Positions 1-9,144 of a stretch of 64,000 nt of DNA are shown one piece after another (position 1 is the first letter of the stretch; each line of letters starts with the position of its first letter). This DNA is from Pseudomonas sp. MM223 (GTDB lineage: Bacteria > Pseudomonadota > Gammaproteobacteria > Pseudomonadales > Pseudomonadaceae). Location of the stretch: contig OX352322.1 in the NCBI GenBank assembly GCA_947090765.1, positions 6,255,001-6,319,000 of the forward strand, given 5' to 3'. The position numbers were made by a program, and so were the translations under genes. A model generated the notes under the pieces. The model ran no database searches and was not told where the DNA came from. It was given only the letters and a program-made list of their open reading frames with translations.

Positions 1-78
1 AGCGGCAAGCTACAAGAACAGCGGCTCGGCGCATGGATGCTCTTTTCTTGAGGCTTGTAGCTTAAGGCTTGCAGCTGC
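1..78. repeat. AGCTGCAAGC-type inverted repeat (left arm cut by window edge)
   Basis: The right arm (41-78) reads, on the minus strand, as an AGCTGCAAGC-like motif followed by related copies (TTAAGCTACAAG, CCTCAAG). The left arm (1-16) is the complementary AAGCTACAAG type and is truncated by the window start. The same family recurs at 6185-6272. It is intergenic, upstream of gshB. Function unknown; it is not one of the REP families seen elsewhere in the window. Confidence 0.5.
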
Positions 79-205
79 ACTTTTAGCATACTCCGGGTGG
101 TCATTCCATCTGCGCCGCCCCTTGACCGGCGGCGTTCGCGGCGCCACCCTGAGCCACTTTTCTTTCGATCCATCGCGGCCACCTGCCGCCAAGAGGAACC
201 ACCCC

Positions 206-1159
206 ATGAGCGTTCGCCTCGGCATTGTCATGGACCCCATCGCGTCCATCTCCTACAAGAAGGACAGCTCGCTGGCCATGCTGCTGGCCGCCCAGGCACG
301 CGGCTGGAGCCTGTTCTACATGGAACAGCAAGACCTGTACCAGGGCGAAAGCAAGGCCCGCGCCCGCATGCGCCCGCTGAAGGTATTTGCCGACCCGGCG
401 CACTGGTTCGAACTGGGCGAGGAGCAGGACAGCCCGCTGGCCGAGCTGGACGTGATCCTGATGCGCAAGGACCCGCCGTTCGACATGGAGTTCGTCTACA
501 GCACCTACCTGCTGGAGCAGGCCGAGCATGATGGCGTGCTGGTGGTCAACCGCCCGCAGAGCCTGCGCGACTGCAACGAGAAGATGTTCGCCACGCTGTT
601 CCCGCAGTGCACCACCCCCACCTTGGTCAGCCGCCGCCCGGACATCATCCGCGAATTCGCGGCCAAGCATGTCGACGTGATCCTCAAGCCGCTGGATGGC
701 ATGGGCGGTACGTCGATCTTCCGTCACCGGGCTGGCGACCCCAACCTGTCGGTGATCCTCGAAACCCTGACCGCACTGGGTACCCAGCAGATCATGGCCC
801 AGGCCTACCTGCCGGCAATCAAGGACGGCGACAAGCGCATCCTGATGATCGATGGCGAGCCGGTGGACTACTGCCTGGCGCGTATTCCGGCCAGCGGCGA
901 GACCCGCGGCAACCTGGCCGCCGGCGGGCGTGGCGAAGCACGCCCGCTGACCGAACGCGACCGCTGGATCGCCGCCCAGGTCGGCCCTACCCTGCGCGAA
1001 AAGGGCCTGCTGTTCGTGGGCCTGGACGTGATTGGCGACTACCTCACCGAAATCAACGTCACCAGCCCCACCTGCATCCGCGAGATCGATGCCGCCTACA
1101 ACACCGATATCGGTGGCAAGCTGATGGATGCCATTGATCGCAAGCTCAAGGCACGCTGA
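206..1159 (+). CDS. gshB: Glutathione synthetase
   Basis: Cytosolic ATP-grasp enzyme that joins gamma-glutamylcysteine and glycine to make glutathione, the second step of glutathione synthesis. The product is 317 residues, the family's usual length. Visible features are the substrate-domain stretch MRKDPPFDMEF near residue 86, the glycine-rich ATP-grasp loop DGMGGTS from residue 164, and the metal-binding EINVTSPT near the C-terminus. The frame is open back to 122, but the ATG at 206 is chosen because AGAGGAA sits 7 nt upstream and the MSVRLGIVMDP start matches the family. tonB follows 91 bp downstream on the same strand. Confidence 0.97.
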   Translation: MSVRLGIVMDPIASISYKKDSSLAMLLAAQARGWSLFYMEQQDLYQGESKARARMRPLKVFADPAHWFELGEEQDSPLAELDVILMRKDPPFDMEFVYSTYLLEQAEHDGVLVVNRPQSLRDCNEKMFATLFPQCTTPTLVSRRPDIIREFAAKHVDVILKPLDGMGGTSIFRHRAGDPNLSVILETLTALGTQQIMAQAYLPAIKDGDKRILMIDGEPVDYCLARIPASGETRGNLAAGGRGEARPLTERDRWIAAQVGPTLREKGLLFVGLDVIGDYLTEINVTSPTCIREIDAAYNTDIGGKLMDAIDRKLKAR

Positions 1160-1250
1160 CAGCCAACGCGAAGCAAAACCGCAGAGTGGGGTATGATGCC
1201 GGTCCTATTCGACTGTGCTGCTGCCCCGCCCTGCGGTTGCTGGATACCTG

Positions 1251-2156
1251 ATGACGCTGCCCGCTGACATCCCTGCCGACCTGCTGCCTCCCCGTGTTCG
1301 CCCGGTGGACCGGCTCGGCTTTACCCTGTTTCTGGCTGCCTTGGTGCACCTGGCGCTGATCCTTGGCGTCAGCTTCTCCGTGGTCAAGCCTGCCGAAATC
1401 CGCCACACCATGGACATCACCCTGGCCACCTTCAAAAGCGAGAAAGCGCCCGAGAAGGCTGATTTCCAGGCTCAGGACAACCAGCAGGGCAGCGGCACGC
1501 TGGACAAGAAAGCGGTGCCCACTACCACCGAGCTGGCGCCGTTCCAGGACAGCAAGATCAACAAGATCACCCCGCCGCCTGCCGCCAGGCCCGAGGTAGT
1601 GCCACCCCCGGCCCCACAAAAGTCGGCGGTGGTGACCACGGCGCCCAAAGCGCAAAAGGTCGAACCCAAGCCCAAGGAAAGCAAGGCACAGCCCAAGCCG
1701 GCCGCGCCAGCGCCAGACTTCGACAGCTCGCAGTTGTCCAGCCAGATCGCCAGCCTGGAGGCGGAGCTGTCCAACGAGCAGCAGATGTACGCCAAGCGCC
1801 CGCGTATCCACCGGCTGAACGCCGCCTCGACCATGCGCGACAAGGGCGCCTGGTACAAGGAAGAGTGGCGCAAGAAGGTCGAGCGGGTGGGCAACCTGAA
1901 CTACCCCGACGAAGCCCGTCGGCAGCAGATTTACGGCAACTTGCGGATGATGGTATCGATCAACCGCGACGGCTCGCTGTACGAGGTGCTGGTGCTGGAA
2001 TCGTCCGGGCAGCAGGTGCTGGACCAGGCGGCGCAACGCATCGTGCGGCTGGCGGCACCGTTTGCACCGTTTACCGGGGACCTGGCCGAGTTTGACCGGC
2101 TGGAAATCATCCGCACCTGGCGCTTTGCCCGTGGGGACCGTTTGTCCAGTAACTGA
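1251..2156 (+). CDS. tonB: TonB family energy transducer
   Basis: Inner-membrane protein that passes proton-motive-force energy to outer-membrane TonB-dependent receptors, normally with ExbB and ExbD (not in this window). The 301-residue product has a single N-terminal membrane segment at about residues 22-42, a proline/lysine-rich periplasmic linker (repeated PKP, PPP and APKA-like runs) at about 105-160, and a C-terminal TonB domain with the typical YPDEARRQQIYG opening. An upstream in-frame start at 1215 would add 12 residues before the charged N-terminus and is less likely. I see no Fur box in the short gap after gshB. Placement next to gshB and algH is the usual Pseudomonas arrangement. 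Confidence 0.9.
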   Translation: MTLPADIPADLLPPRVRPVDRLGFTLFLAALVHLALILGVSFSVVKPAEIRHTMDITLATFKSEKAPEKADFQAQDNQQGSGTLDKKAVPTTTELAPFQDSKINKITPPPAARPEVVPPPAPQKSAVVTTAPKAQKVEPKPKESKAQPKPAAPAPDFDSSQLSSQIASLEAELSNEQQMYAKRPRIHRLNAASTMRDKGAWYKEEWRKKVERVGNLNYPDEARRQQIYGNLRMMVSINRDGSLYEVLVLESSGQQVLDQAAQRIVRLAAPFAPFTGDLAEFDRLEIIRTWRFARGDRLSSN

Positions 2157-2160
2157 ATCA

Positions 2161-2277
2161 GGGCCGCTGCGCGCCCCATCGCCGGCAAGCCAGCCTCCCA
2201 CACCGACCGCATCGGTTTCAAGTCATGTGCAGCTCCTGTGGGGCTGGCTTGCCGGCGATGGGCTGCGCAGCAGCCCC
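2161..2277. repeat. Inverted REP pair, CTGGCTTGCCGGCGA type
   Basis: Two inverted copies of a palindromic element (core GCTGGCTTGCCGGCGATG) about 45 bp apart, each flanked outward by a GC-rich mini-hairpin (GGGCCGCTGCGCGCCC; GGGCTGCGCAGCAGCCC). The same family occurs at 63257-63353. The pair lies between tonB and algH. Paired inverted REPs of this kind are typical Pseudomonas intergenic elements mobilised by RAYT-type transposases; no such transposase lies in this window. Confidence 0.8.
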
Positions 2278-2334
2278 AAATCAGCCATGCCGAGCACCTT
2301 GTCAGCCTCGCCACCTGGCGCCACACTATCCCCC

Positions 2335-2904
2335 ATGAAAACCCTCGCCCCGAGCTACCTCAAGCACCAGTTCCTGATCGCCATGCCGCATATGGCCGAT
2401 CCGAACTTCGCCCAGACCCTCACGTACATCGTCGAGCACAATGAGCATGGCGCCATGGGCCTGGTGGTCAACCGCCCGCAGGAACTGAGCCTGGCCGACA
2501 TCCTCGAACAGCTGCGCCCGGATGAAACGCCACCGCCCAGCACCTTGCAGGTGCCGATCTACCAGGGTGGCCCGGTGCAGACCGACCGCGGCTTCGTGCT
2601 GCATAGCAGCGAATGCAGCTTCCAGGCCACCGTCGCCCTCGAAGGGCTGGCGCTGACCACATCGCAGGATGTGCTGCTCGCCATTGCCGCCGGGGTAGGC
2701 CCGAAACAGAGCCTGATCACACTGGGGTATGCCGGCTGGGAAGCGGGGCAACTGGAAGCGGAACTGGCCGACAACGCCTGGCTCAACTGCCCGTTCGACC
2801 CGGACATCATCTTTGACCGGGCCAGCGACCTGCGCCTGGATGCAGCGGCCGCCAGCCTGGGGATCAACCTGCACCTGCTGACCAGCCAGGCGGGCCACGC
2901 CTGA
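2335..2904 (+). CDS. algH: YqgE/AlgH family protein (DUF179)
   Basis: A 189-residue protein of the conserved UPF0301/YqgE family, called AlgH in Pseudomonas because of an early link to alginate regulation; the biochemical role is not settled. The diagnostic N-terminal block MPHMADPNF followed by HGAMGLVVNRP is present. The start at 2335 is chosen over a longer open frame because everything upstream is the REP pair and MKTLAPSYLKHQF is the conserved N-terminus. The stop overlaps the ruvX start by one base (TGATG), so the two genes are probably translationally coupled, a pairing seen in many gammaproteobacteria. Confidence 0.93.
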   Translation: MKTLAPSYLKHQFLIAMPHMADPNFAQTLTYIVEHNEHGAMGLVVNRPQELSLADILEQLRPDETPPPSTLQVPIYQGGPVQTDRGFVLHSSECSFQATVALEGLALTTSQDVLLAIAAGVGPKQSLITLGYAGWEAGQLEAELADNAWLNCPFDPDIIFDRASDLRLDAAAASLGINLHLLTSQAGHA

Positions 2905-3329
2905 TGGCTGAACTACGCCTCTTGCTGGGTTTCGACTACGGCAGCAAACAGATCGGCGTGGCCGTAGGCCAGGTGGTCACCGGCCAAGCCCGCGAACTGT
3001 GCACCCTGAAGGCTCAGAACGGGGTGCCGGACTGGGTTCAGGTGGAAAAGCTCATCAATGAGTGGAAACCCGATGCCATTGTCGTTGGCCTGCCATTGAA
3101 CATGGACGGCACACCCAGCGAAATGAGCGCCCGTGCCGAAAAGTTCGCCCGCCGCCTGAACGGTCGCTTCAACCTGCCCGTGCACACCCACGACGAACGC
3201 CTGACCACCTTCGAGGCCAAAGGCGAGCGCATGGCCCGTGGCGGCCAGCGCGGCAGTTACCGCGACAACCCGGTCGATGCCATCGCCGCCGCCCTGTTGC
3301 TGCAAGGCTGGCTGGAGGCCAATACCTGA
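2904..3329 (+). CDS. ruvX: Putative Holliday-junction resolvase / pre-16S rRNA nuclease YqgF
   Basis: A 141-residue RNase H-fold protein of the YqgF/RuvX family, implicated in 5' end maturation of 16S rRNA and originally proposed as an alternative Holliday junction resolvase. Seen directly: the first catalytic Asp in [14 protein letters not shown] near the N-terminus, the [16 protein letters not shown] block in the middle, and the DERLTTFEA block carrying the later acidic residue. Length is normal. The gene starts on the algH stop codon (one-base overlap) and is followed 49 bp later by pyrR. Confidence 0.94.
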   Translation: MAELRLLLGFDYGSKQIGVAVGQVVTGQARELCTLKAQNGVPDWVQVEKLINEWKPDAIVVGLPLNMDGTPSEMSARAEKFARRLNGRFNLPVHTHDERLTTFEAKGERMARGGQRGSYRDNPVDAIAAALLLQGWLEANT

Positions 3330-3378
3330 TCATCTTTGCCGCCGGGCCCGCCCGGCGCACCCTTCCGAGGAGCCCGCA

Positions 3379-3897
3379 ATGAGCCTACCCAATCCCGCCG
3401 ACCTGATTCGGCAGATGGCTGTCGACCTTCGTGCCCACCTGACGCGCCGGGCAATCACCGAGCCCCGCTACATCGGTATCCGCACCGGCGGTGTCTGGGT
3501 TGCCCAGGCCCTGCAGGAAGCCATGGGCGACACCAGCCCCATGGGTACTCTGGACGTGTCGTTCTACCGCGACGACTTCAGCCAGAACGGCCTGCACCCA
3601 CAGGTGCGCCCGTCCGAGCTGCCGTTCGAGGTCGAAGGCCAGCACCTGGTGCTGGTGGATGACGTGCTGATGAGCGGTCGCACCATACGCGCGGCGCTCA
3701 ACGAACTGTTCGATTATGGCCGCCCTGCCAGTGTCACCTTGGTCTGCCTGCTGGACCTGGATGCCGGCGAATTGCCGATCCGTCCGAATGTGCTGGGTGC
3801 CACCCTGTCGCTGGCCGCCCATGAACGGGTAAAATTGACCGGACCCGCACCGCTCGCCCTCGAGCGCCAGGACCTCGCCTCCGCTTCCGCCCTTTAA
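3379..3897 (+). CDS. pyrR: Bifunctional pyr operon regulator / uracil phosphoribosyltransferase PyrR
   Basis: A 172-residue type I phosphoribosyltransferase-fold protein. The PRPP-binding signature [13 protein letters not shown] lies near residues 90-102. In Gram-positive bacteria PyrR attenuates pyr transcription and has uracil phosphoribosyltransferase activity; in Pseudomonas it is known as the first gene of pyrRBC' and affects pyr gene expression. The start at 3379 follows GAGGAGCCCGCA, giving a good ribosome-binding site; the open frame extends upstream only within ruvX. pyrB follows after 12 bp. I could not identify an attenuator. Confidence 0.93.
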   Translation: MSLPNPADLIRQMAVDLRAHLTRRAITEPRYIGIRTGGVWVAQALQEAMGDTSPMGTLDVSFYRDDFSQNGLHPQVRPSELPFEVEGQHLVLVDDVLMSGRTIRAALNELFDYGRPASVTLVCLLDLDAGELPIRPNVLGATLSLAAHERVKLTGPAPLALERQDLASASAL

Positions 3898-3909
3898 GAG
3901 TCCCCCGCG

Positions 3910-4914
3910 ATGACGCCAATCGACGCCAAGCGCCCGCTGCAGCTCAATGATCAGGGCCAGCTGCGCCACTTCCTCTCGCTCGACGGTTTGCCCCGCGAAC
4001 TGCTCACCGAGATCCTCGACACCGCCGACTCCTTCCTGGAAGTCGGTGCCCGGGCCGTGAAAAAAGTCCCCTTGCTGCGCGGCAAGACCGTGTGCAACGT
4101 GTTCTTCGAGAACTCGACCCGTACCCGCACCACCTTCGAACTGGCGGCCCAGCGCCTGTCGGCCGACGTTATCAGCCTCAACGTGTCGACGTCCTCGACC
4201 AGCAAGGGCGAGACCCTGTTCGACACCCTGCGCAACCTCGAAGCCATGGCTGCCGACATGTTTGTGGTACGCCATTCCGACTCCGGTGCCGCACACTTCA
4301 TCGCCGAGCACGTGTGCCCGGATGTCGCCGTGATCAACGGCGGTGACGGCCGCCACGCGCACCCGACCCAGGGCATGCTCGACATGCTCACCATCCGCCG
4401 CCACAAGGGCAGCTTCGAGAACCTCTCGGTGGCCATTGTCGGCGATATCCTGCACTCGCGCGTGGCCCGCTCCGACATGCTGGCGCTCAAGGCGCTGGGC
4501 TGCCCGGACATCCGCGTGATCGGCCCGAAAACCCTGATCCCGATCGGCATCGAACAGTACGGTGTGAAGGTCTACACCGACCTGGCCGAAGGCCTGAAAG
4601 ACGTCGACGTGGTGATCATGCTGCGCCTGCAACGCGAGCGCATGGCCGGCGGCCTGCTGCCCAGCGAAGGCGAGTTCTACCGCCTGTTCGGCCTGACTAC
4701 CGCGCGCCTGGCCGGGGCCAAGCCTGACGCCATCGTCATGCACCCGGGCCCGATCAACCGTGGCGTGGAAATCGAGTCGGCCGTGGCCGACGGCAAGCAC
4801 TCGGTGATCCTCAATCAGGTCACCTACGGCATCGCCGTGCGCATGGCCGTGTTGTCCATGGCCATGAGCGGGCAGAACGCGCAACGTCAATTCGACCAGG
4901 AGAACGCCCTGTGA
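3910..4914 (+). CDS. pyrB: Aspartate carbamoyltransferase catalytic subunit
   Basis: Catalyses carbamoyl phosphate plus aspartate to carbamoyl aspartate, the committed step of pyrimidine synthesis. The 334-residue product has the carbamoyl-phosphate loop STRTRTTF at residues 69-76, HPTQGMLDM from residue 151 and a conserved HPGPINRG near the C-terminus. It overlaps pyrC' by 4 nt (GTGA), which fits known biology: in P. putida the active enzyme is a dodecamer of PyrB and the inactive dihydroorotase-like PyrC'. The N-terminal extension relative to enteric PyrB is usual for this class and is linked to nucleotide inhibition. Confidence 0.97.
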   Translation: MTPIDAKRPLQLNDQGQLRHFLSLDGLPRELLTEILDTADSFLEVGARAVKKVPLLRGKTVCNVFFENSTRTRTTFELAAQRLSADVISLNVSTSSTSKGETLFDTLRNLEAMAADMFVVRHSDSGAAHFIAEHVCPDVAVINGGDGRHAHPTQGMLDMLTIRRHKGSFENLSVAIVGDILHSRVARSDMLALKALGCPDIRVIGPKTLIPIGIEQYGVKVYTDLAEGLKDVDVVIMLRLQRERMAGGLLPSEGEFYRLFGLTTARLAGAKPDAIVMHPGPINRGVEIESAVADGKHSVILNQVTYGIAVRMAVLSMAMSGQNAQRQFDQENAL

Positions 4915-6182
4915 CCATCAGTATTCTTGGCGCCCGGGTCATCGATCCCAAGACCGGCCTGGACCAGGTCACCGACCTGCACCTGGACGGTGGCCGCATT
5001 GCCGCCATCGGCGCCGCGCCGGCCGGTTTCAGCGCCAGCCGCACGATCCAGGCCGATGGCCTGGTCGCCGCACCTGGCCTGGTCGACCTGGGCGTGTCCC
5101 TGCGCGAGCCGGGCTACAGCCGCAAAGGCAACATCGCCAGCGAAACCCGCGCTGCCGTGGCAGGCGGTGTCACCAGCCTGTGCTGCCCGCCGCAGACCAA
5201 GCCGGTGCTGGACACCTCGGCGGTGGCCGAGCTTATCCTGGACCGTGCCCGCGAGGCCGCCAACAGCAAGGTGTACCCGATCGGCGCCCTGACCAAAGGC
5301 CTTGAAGGCGAGCAACTGGCCGAGCTGGTGGCCCTGCGCGATACCGGTTGCGTGGCCTTCGGCAACGGCCTGAAGGAAATCCCCAACAACCGTACCCTGG
5401 CCCGTGCCCTGGAGTACGCTGCCACTTTCGACCTGACCGTGGTGTTCCACTCCCAGGACCGCGACCTGGCCCAGGGCGGCCTGGCCCACGAAGGCGCCAT
5501 GGCCAGCTTCCTCGGCCTGCCGGGCATCCCTGAAAGCGCCGAAACCGTGGCCCTGGCGCGCAACCTGCTGCTGGTGGAACAAAGCGGCGTGCGTGCGCAC
5601 TTCAGCCAGATCACCAGCGCCCGTGGCGCCCAGCTGATTGCCCAGGCGCAGGCACTCGGCCTGCCGGTGACCGCCGATGTGGCGCTGTACCAGCTGATAC
5701 TCACCGATGAATCGCTGCGCGAGTTTTCCAGCCTTTACCACGTGCAGCCACCGCTGCGCACCGCCAAAGACCGGGACGGCTTGCGCGCCGCCGTCAAATC
5801 GGGCGTGATCCAGGCGATTTCCAGCCATCACCAGCCGCATGAACGCGATGCCAAGCTGGCCCCGTTCGGCGCCACCGAGCCGGGCATCAGCAGCGTCGAG
5901 TTGCTGCTGCCACTGGCCATGACCCTGGTGCAGGACGGCCTGCTCGACCTGCCGACCTTGCTGGCCCGCCTGAGCAGCGGCCCTGCTGCTGCCCTGCGCC
6001 TGCCGGCCGGTGAGCTGAAAGTGGGTGGCGCGGCCGACCTGATACTGTTCGACCCGCAAGCTTCCACCGTTGCCGGCGAGCAGTGGTTCTCACGCGGCGA
6101 GAACTGCCCGTTCATCGGCCACTGCCTGCCAGGTGCGGTGCGTTATACCTTGGTCGATGGGCACGTCTGCCACGAGGCCTGA
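4911..6182 (+). CDS. pyrC': Inactive dihydroorotase-like subunit PyrC' (PyrX)
   Basis: A 423-residue amidohydrolase-fold homologue of dihydroorotase. In active enzymes the segment after the first strand reads DLHVHLREPG with two zinc-binding histidines; here residues 60-68 read LGVSLREPG, so both His are replaced (Gly61, Ser63). This agrees with the known role of P. putida PyrC' as a non-catalytic scaffold for the aspartate transcarbamoylase dodecamer. The start is GTG at 4911, overlapping the pyrB stop in a GTGA arrangement that implies translational coupling and fixed stoichiometry. A genuine dihydroorotase must be encoded elsewhere. It ends just before an inverted repeat at 6185-6272. Confidence 0.95.
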   Translation: MTISILGARVIDPKTGLDQVTDLHLDGGRIAAIGAAPAGFSASRTIQADGLVAAPGLVDLGVSLREPGYSRKGNIASETRAAVAGGVTSLCCPPQTKPVLDTSAVAELILDRAREAANSKVYPIGALTKGLEGEQLAELVALRDTGCVAFGNGLKEIPNNRTLARALEYAATFDLTVVFHSQDRDLAQGGLAHEGAMASFLGLPGIPESAETVALARNLLLVEQSGVRAHFSQITSARGAQLIAQAQALGLPVTADVALYQLILTDESLREFSSLYHVQPPLRTAKDRDGLRAAVKSGVIQAISSHHQPHERDAKLAPFGATEPGISSVELLLPLAMTLVQDGLLDLPTLLARLSSGPAAALRLPAGELKVGGAADLILFDPQASTVAGEQWFSRGENCPFIGHCLPGAVRYTLVDGHVCHEA

Positions 6183-6184
6183 CC

Positions 6185-6272
6185 TCCAGCTGTAAGCCTC
6201 AAGCTGCAAGCTTCAAGAGAAAGCAGGCATGGCGCCGACGCGCTTTTTCTTGCAGCTTGCAGCTTGCAGCTG
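6185..6272. repeat. AGCTGCAAGC-type long inverted repeat
   Basis: The left arm begins CCAGCTGTAAGCCTCAAGC and the right arm ends CTTGCAGCTTGCAGCTGG; the arms pair imperfectly over about 30 bp around a spacer holding GGCATGGCGCCGACGCG. It is the same family as the repeat at 1-78. Sitting directly after the pyrC' stop and before the hslV promoter, it may act as a transcription terminator for the pyr operon (the right arm is preceded by CTTTTTCTTG). Confidence 0.55.
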
Positions 6273-6283
6273 GTCGCTAATGG

Positions 6284-6308
6284 TTGAAATCTTTCCCCCC
6301 ACCCCCAT
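6284..6308 (+). promoter_or_regulatory. Sigma-32 (heat-shock) promoter of hslVU
   Basis: The -35 box TTGAAA (6284-6289, preceded by GG) and the -10 box CCCCAT followed by AT (6303-6310) are separated by 13 bp, a near-perfect match to the RpoH consensus CTTGAAA-n-CCCCATNT. It directly precedes hslVU, a classic heat-shock operon in enterics. Transcription should begin near 6316, which excludes the ATG at 6309 as the hslV start. Confidence 0.85.
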
Positions 6309-6356
6309 ATGAGTCTGCATCAGGCACTTTCGCCCCGCTGCGTGGAGACTCTCCCC

Positions 6357-6887
6357 TTGACCACCATCGTTTCTGTCCGCCGTAACGGCAAAGTCGTCAT
6401 GGGCGGCGACGGCCAGGTATCCCTCGGCAACACCGTGATGAAAGGCAACGCCAAGAAAGTGCGCCGCCTGTACCACGGCCAGGTCATCGCTGGCTTCGCA
6501 GGTGCCACCGCCGATGCCTTCACCCTGTTCGAGCGCTTCGAAGGCCAGCTGGAAAAACACCAGGGCCACCTGGTCCGCGCTGCCGTCGAACTGGCCAAGG
6601 AATGGCGTACCGACCGTTCCCTGAGCCGCCTGGAGGCCATGTTGGCCGTGGCCAACAAGGATGCCTCGCTGATCATCACCGGCAACGGTGACGTGGTCGA
6701 ACCCGAAGACGGCCTGATCGCCATGGGGTCCGGTGGCGCCTATGCCCAGGCCGCAGCCCGCGCCCTGCTGAACAAAACCGACCTTTCGGCCCGCGAAATC
6801 GCTGAAACCGCCCTGAACATCGCCGGCGACATCTGCGTGTTCACCAACCACAACCTGACCATCGAGGAGCAGGACCTGGCCGACTGA
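6357..6887 (+). CDS. hslV: ATP-dependent protease subunit HslV (ClpQ)
   Basis: Proteolytic component of the HslVU (ClpYQ) complex, a two-ring proteasome-like threonine protease in the cytosol. The product is 176 residues from a TTG start at 6357. This start is decided by three facts: the second codon is Thr, and Thr2 becomes the N-terminal nucleophile ([10 protein letters not shown]); GGAGA sits 8 nt upstream; and the only ATG upstream in frame (6309) lies inside the sigma-32 promoter. The conserved GGDGQVSLG follows, where GDGQV is part of the active-site pocket. hslU follows 76 bp later on the same transcript. Confidence 0.95.
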   Translation: MTTIVSVRRNGKVVMGGDGQVSLGNTVMKGNAKKVRRLYHGQVIAGFAGATADAFTLFERFEGQLEKHQGHLVRAAVELAKEWRTDRSLSRLEAMLAVANKDASLIITGNGDVVEPEDGLIAMGSGGAYAQAAARALLNKTDLSAREIAETALNIAGDICVFTNHNLTIEEQDLAD

Positions 6888-6963
6888 TTCAGCTGCCCTG
6901 GCGCCTCTTCCCGGTGAAGGGGCTTTTCCACGCTGACTCATCTGCCCAAGGACCCTATTGATC

Positions 6964-8307
6964 ATGTCCATGACCCCCCGCGAGATCGTCCACGAACTCA
7001 ACCGCCACATCATCGGCCAGGACGACGCCAAGCGCGCTGTGGCCATCGCCCTGCGCAACCGCTGGCGCCGGATGCAGCTGCCTGCCGAGCTGCGTGCCGA
7101 AGTGACCCCGAAGAACATCCTGATGATCGGCCCTACCGGCGTCGGCAAGACCGAAATCGCCCGTCGCCTGGCCAAGCTGGCCAACGCGCCGTTCCTCAAG
7201 GTCGAAGCCACCAAGTTCACCGAAGTGGGCTACGTGGGCCGCGACGTCGAGTCGATCATCCGTGACCTGGCCGACGCCGCGCTGAAGATGCTGCGCGAGC
7301 AGGAGATCATCCGCGTGCGCCACCGCGCCGAGGACGCCGCTGAAGACCGTATCCTCGATGCCCTGCTGCCGCAGGCGCGGGTCAGCAGCTTCTCTGAAGA
7401 AGCTGCGCAGACCAGCAGCGATTCCAACACCCGTCAGCTGTTCCGCAAACGCCTGCGTGAAGGCCAGCTGGACGACAAGGAAATCGAAATCGAGGTGGCC
7501 GATGCCGTGGGCGTCGAAATTGCCGCGCCGCCCGGCATGGAAGAAATGACCAACCAGCTGCAAAGCCTGTTTGCCAACATGGGCAAGGGCAAGCGCAAGG
7601 CGCGCAAGCTGAAGGTGAAAGAAGCGCTGAAAATGGTTCGCGATGAAGAAGCGAGCCGCCTGGTCAACGAGGAAGAGCTCAAGGCCAAGGCCCTGGAAGC
7701 GGTCGAGCAGCACGGCATTGTGTTCATCGACGAAATCGACAAGGTTGCCAAGCGCGGCAACGTTGGCGGTGCCGATGTGTCCCGTGAAGGCGTGCAGCGC
7801 GACCTGCTGCCGCTGATCGAGGGCTGCACCGTCAACACCAAGCTGGGCATGGTCAAGACCGACCACATCCTGTTCATTGCCTCGGGTGCGTTCCACCTGA
7901 GCAAGCCAAGCGACTTGGTGCCCGAGCTGCAAGGCCGTCTGCCGATCCGTGTCGAGCTGAAGGCACTGACCCCGGAAGACTTCGAGCGCATCCTGCAAGA
8001 GCCGCACGCTTCGCTGACCGAGCAGTACCAGGCCCTGCTGAAGACCGAAGGCCTGAACATCGAGTTCCAGGCAGACGGCATCAAGCGCCTGGCCGAGATT
8101 GCCTACCAGGTGAACGAGAAAACCGAGAACATCGGTGCACGTCGCCTGCACACCCTGCTTGAGCGTTTGCTTGAAGAGGTGTCGTTCAGCGCTGGTGACC
8201 TGGCCAGTGCCCATGACGAAACGCCGATCCAGATCGACGCTGCGTATGTGAACAGCCACCTGGGTGAACTGGCGCAGAACGAAGACCTGTCGCGTTACAT
8301 CCTGTAA
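6964..8307 (+). CDS. hslU: ATP-dependent protease ATPase subunit HslU (ClpY)
   Basis: AAA+ unfoldase that feeds substrates to HslV. The 447-residue product has Walker A GPTGVGKT at residues 56-63, the [10 protein letters not shown] pore/sensor region nearby, an intermediate I-domain at about residues 110-245 rich in charged residues, Walker [10 protein letters not shown] near 250, and the conserved C-terminal tail ending LSRYIL that inserts into HslV. Start ATG at 6964 gives the standard [10 protein letters not shown]-terminus; an upstream ATG at 6958 adds only two residues. It is co-transcribed with hslV from the heat-shock promoter and followed by an inverted REP pair. Confidence 0.97.
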   Translation: MSMTPREIVHELNRHIIGQDDAKRAVAIALRNRWRRMQLPAELRAEVTPKNILMIGPTGVGKTEIARRLAKLANAPFLKVEATKFTEVGYVGRDVESIIRDLADAALKMLREQEIIRVRHRAEDAAEDRILDALLPQARVSSFSEEAAQTSSDSNTRQLFRKRLREGQLDDKEIEIEVADAVGVEIAAPPGMEEMTNQLQSLFANMGKGKRKARKLKVKEALKMVRDEEASRLVNEEELKAKALEAVEQHGIVFIDEIDKVAKRGNVGGADVSREGVQRDLLPLIEGCTVNTKLGMVKTDHILFIASGAFHLSKPSDLVPELQGRLPIRVELKALTPEDFERILQEPHASLTEQYQALLKTEGLNIEFQADGIKRLAEIAYQVNEKTENIGARRLHTLLERLLEEVSFSAGDLASAHDETPIQIDAAYVNSHLGELAQNEDLSRYIL

Positions 8308-8315
8308 GACCGCAG

Positions 8316-8436
8316 AGGGCCGCTGTGCGGCCCATTCGCGGCACAAGGCCGCTCCTACAGGGACCGCGCAAATCCTGAATCCAACGCCGGCCTGTAGGAG
8401 CGGCCTTGTGCCGCGAATGGGCTGCAAAGCAGCCCC
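8316..8436. repeat. Inverted REP pair, GGCCTTGTGCCGCGAA type
   Basis: Two inverted copies of TGTAGGAGCGGCCTTGTGCC around a roughly 40 bp spacer, each capped by a short hairpin (GGGCCGCTGTGCGGCCC at 8317-8333; GGGCTGCAAAGCAGCCCC on the right). It lies between hslU and the DUF971 gene. This is the commonest of the window's REP families. Confidence 0.85.
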
Positions 8437-8498
8437 TTGCACAAACCACTGAATCTCCTGAAGCTTGCACCATCAGCTACCACAAGAGATTGCCCACC

Positions 8499-8876
8499 AT
8501 GGCCCGCATGCCCACCGCCATCAACCTGCACAAAGCTTCTAAAACCCTCACCCTCACCTACGCCCCCGGCGAGGTCTACCACCTGCCCGCCGAGCTCCTG
8601 CGCGTGCACTCCCCCTCCGCCGAGGTCCAGGGCCACGGCAACCCCATCCTGCAATTTGGCAAGATCAACGTCGGCCTCATCGGCCTGGAACCTGCCGGCC
8701 AATATGCACTGAAACTGACCTTCGACGACGGCCATGACAGCGGCCTGTTCACCTGGGAATACCTGGAACAGCTGTGCCTGCGCCAGGAACAGCTGTGGGC
8801 CGAATACCTCGACGAGCTGCACAAGGCCGGAAAATCCCGCGACCCGGCCGAATCGGTTGTGAAACTCATGCTCTAG
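8499..8876 (+). CDS. DUF971 domain protein (gamma-butyrobetaine hydroxylase-like N-terminal domain)
   Basis: A small 125-residue cytosolic protein. It carries the DUF971 fold, with typical blocks TYAPGEVYHLPAELLRVHSP and FDDGHDSGLFTWEYLEQL, the latter conserved across the family and resembling the N-terminal domain of gamma-butyrobetaine dioxygenase. Biochemical function is unknown; some relatives are linked to iron-sulfur or Mrp-type proteins. The start at 8499 (ATG GCC CGC ATG) was chosen because the upstream open frame is REP sequence. It habitually follows hslVU in Pseudomonas. A perfect 9-bp hairpin 58 bp downstream probably ends the transcript. Confidence 0.85.
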   Translation: MARMPTAINLHKASKTLTLTYAPGEVYHLPAELLRVHSPSAEVQGHGNPILQFGKINVGLIGLEPAGQYALKLTFDDGHDSGLFTWEYLEQLCLRQEQLWAEYLDELHKAGKSRDPAESVVKLML

Positions 8877-8934
8877 CGCAAGGCCTGCAGGGTTTAGAGC
8901 GCATTTTCTAAATTCATCTGTTTGAATGACTTAC

Positions 8935-8958
8935 AGACAGCCCAGTGAAGGGCTGTCT
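8935..8958 (+). terminator. Terminator-like hairpin after the DUF971 gene
   Basis: Perfect 9-bp stem AGACAGCCC (8935-8943), loop AGTGAA, GGGCTGTCT (8950-8958), followed by TTGCGC. The T tract is short, so intrinsic termination may be weak. It separates the hslVU-DUF971 unit from the pha cluster. Confidence 0.55.
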
Positions 8959-8993
8959 TGCGCATTACATGAAAGTCGGGTAACCAATGGGTG

Positions 8994-9009
8994 TGGCAAG
9001 TTCCCTGCA
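8994..9009 (+). promoter_or_regulatory. Candidate sigma-54 promoter of phaC1
   Basis: TGGCAAG-N4-CTGCA at 8994-9009 keeps the invariant GG-N10-GC spacing of -24/-12 promoters, with one mismatch in each box against TGGCACG-N4-TTGCA. It lies about 135 bp upstream of the phaC1 ATG. Sigma-54-like boxes upstream of phaC1 have been reported in other Pseudomonas. A sigma-70 promoter could also operate here. Confidence 0.5.
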
Positions 9010-9144
9010 TCACTTTGCAGGCAGTCAGAACCCCCGCAGCACCGCTGTTCCTTATCACTGGTCACCCGAGTAGCAGTACCGGGCTCAGGACTGTGCACCT
9101 GTCACAGCAACCGGTACTCGTCTCAGGACAACGGAGCGTCGTAG

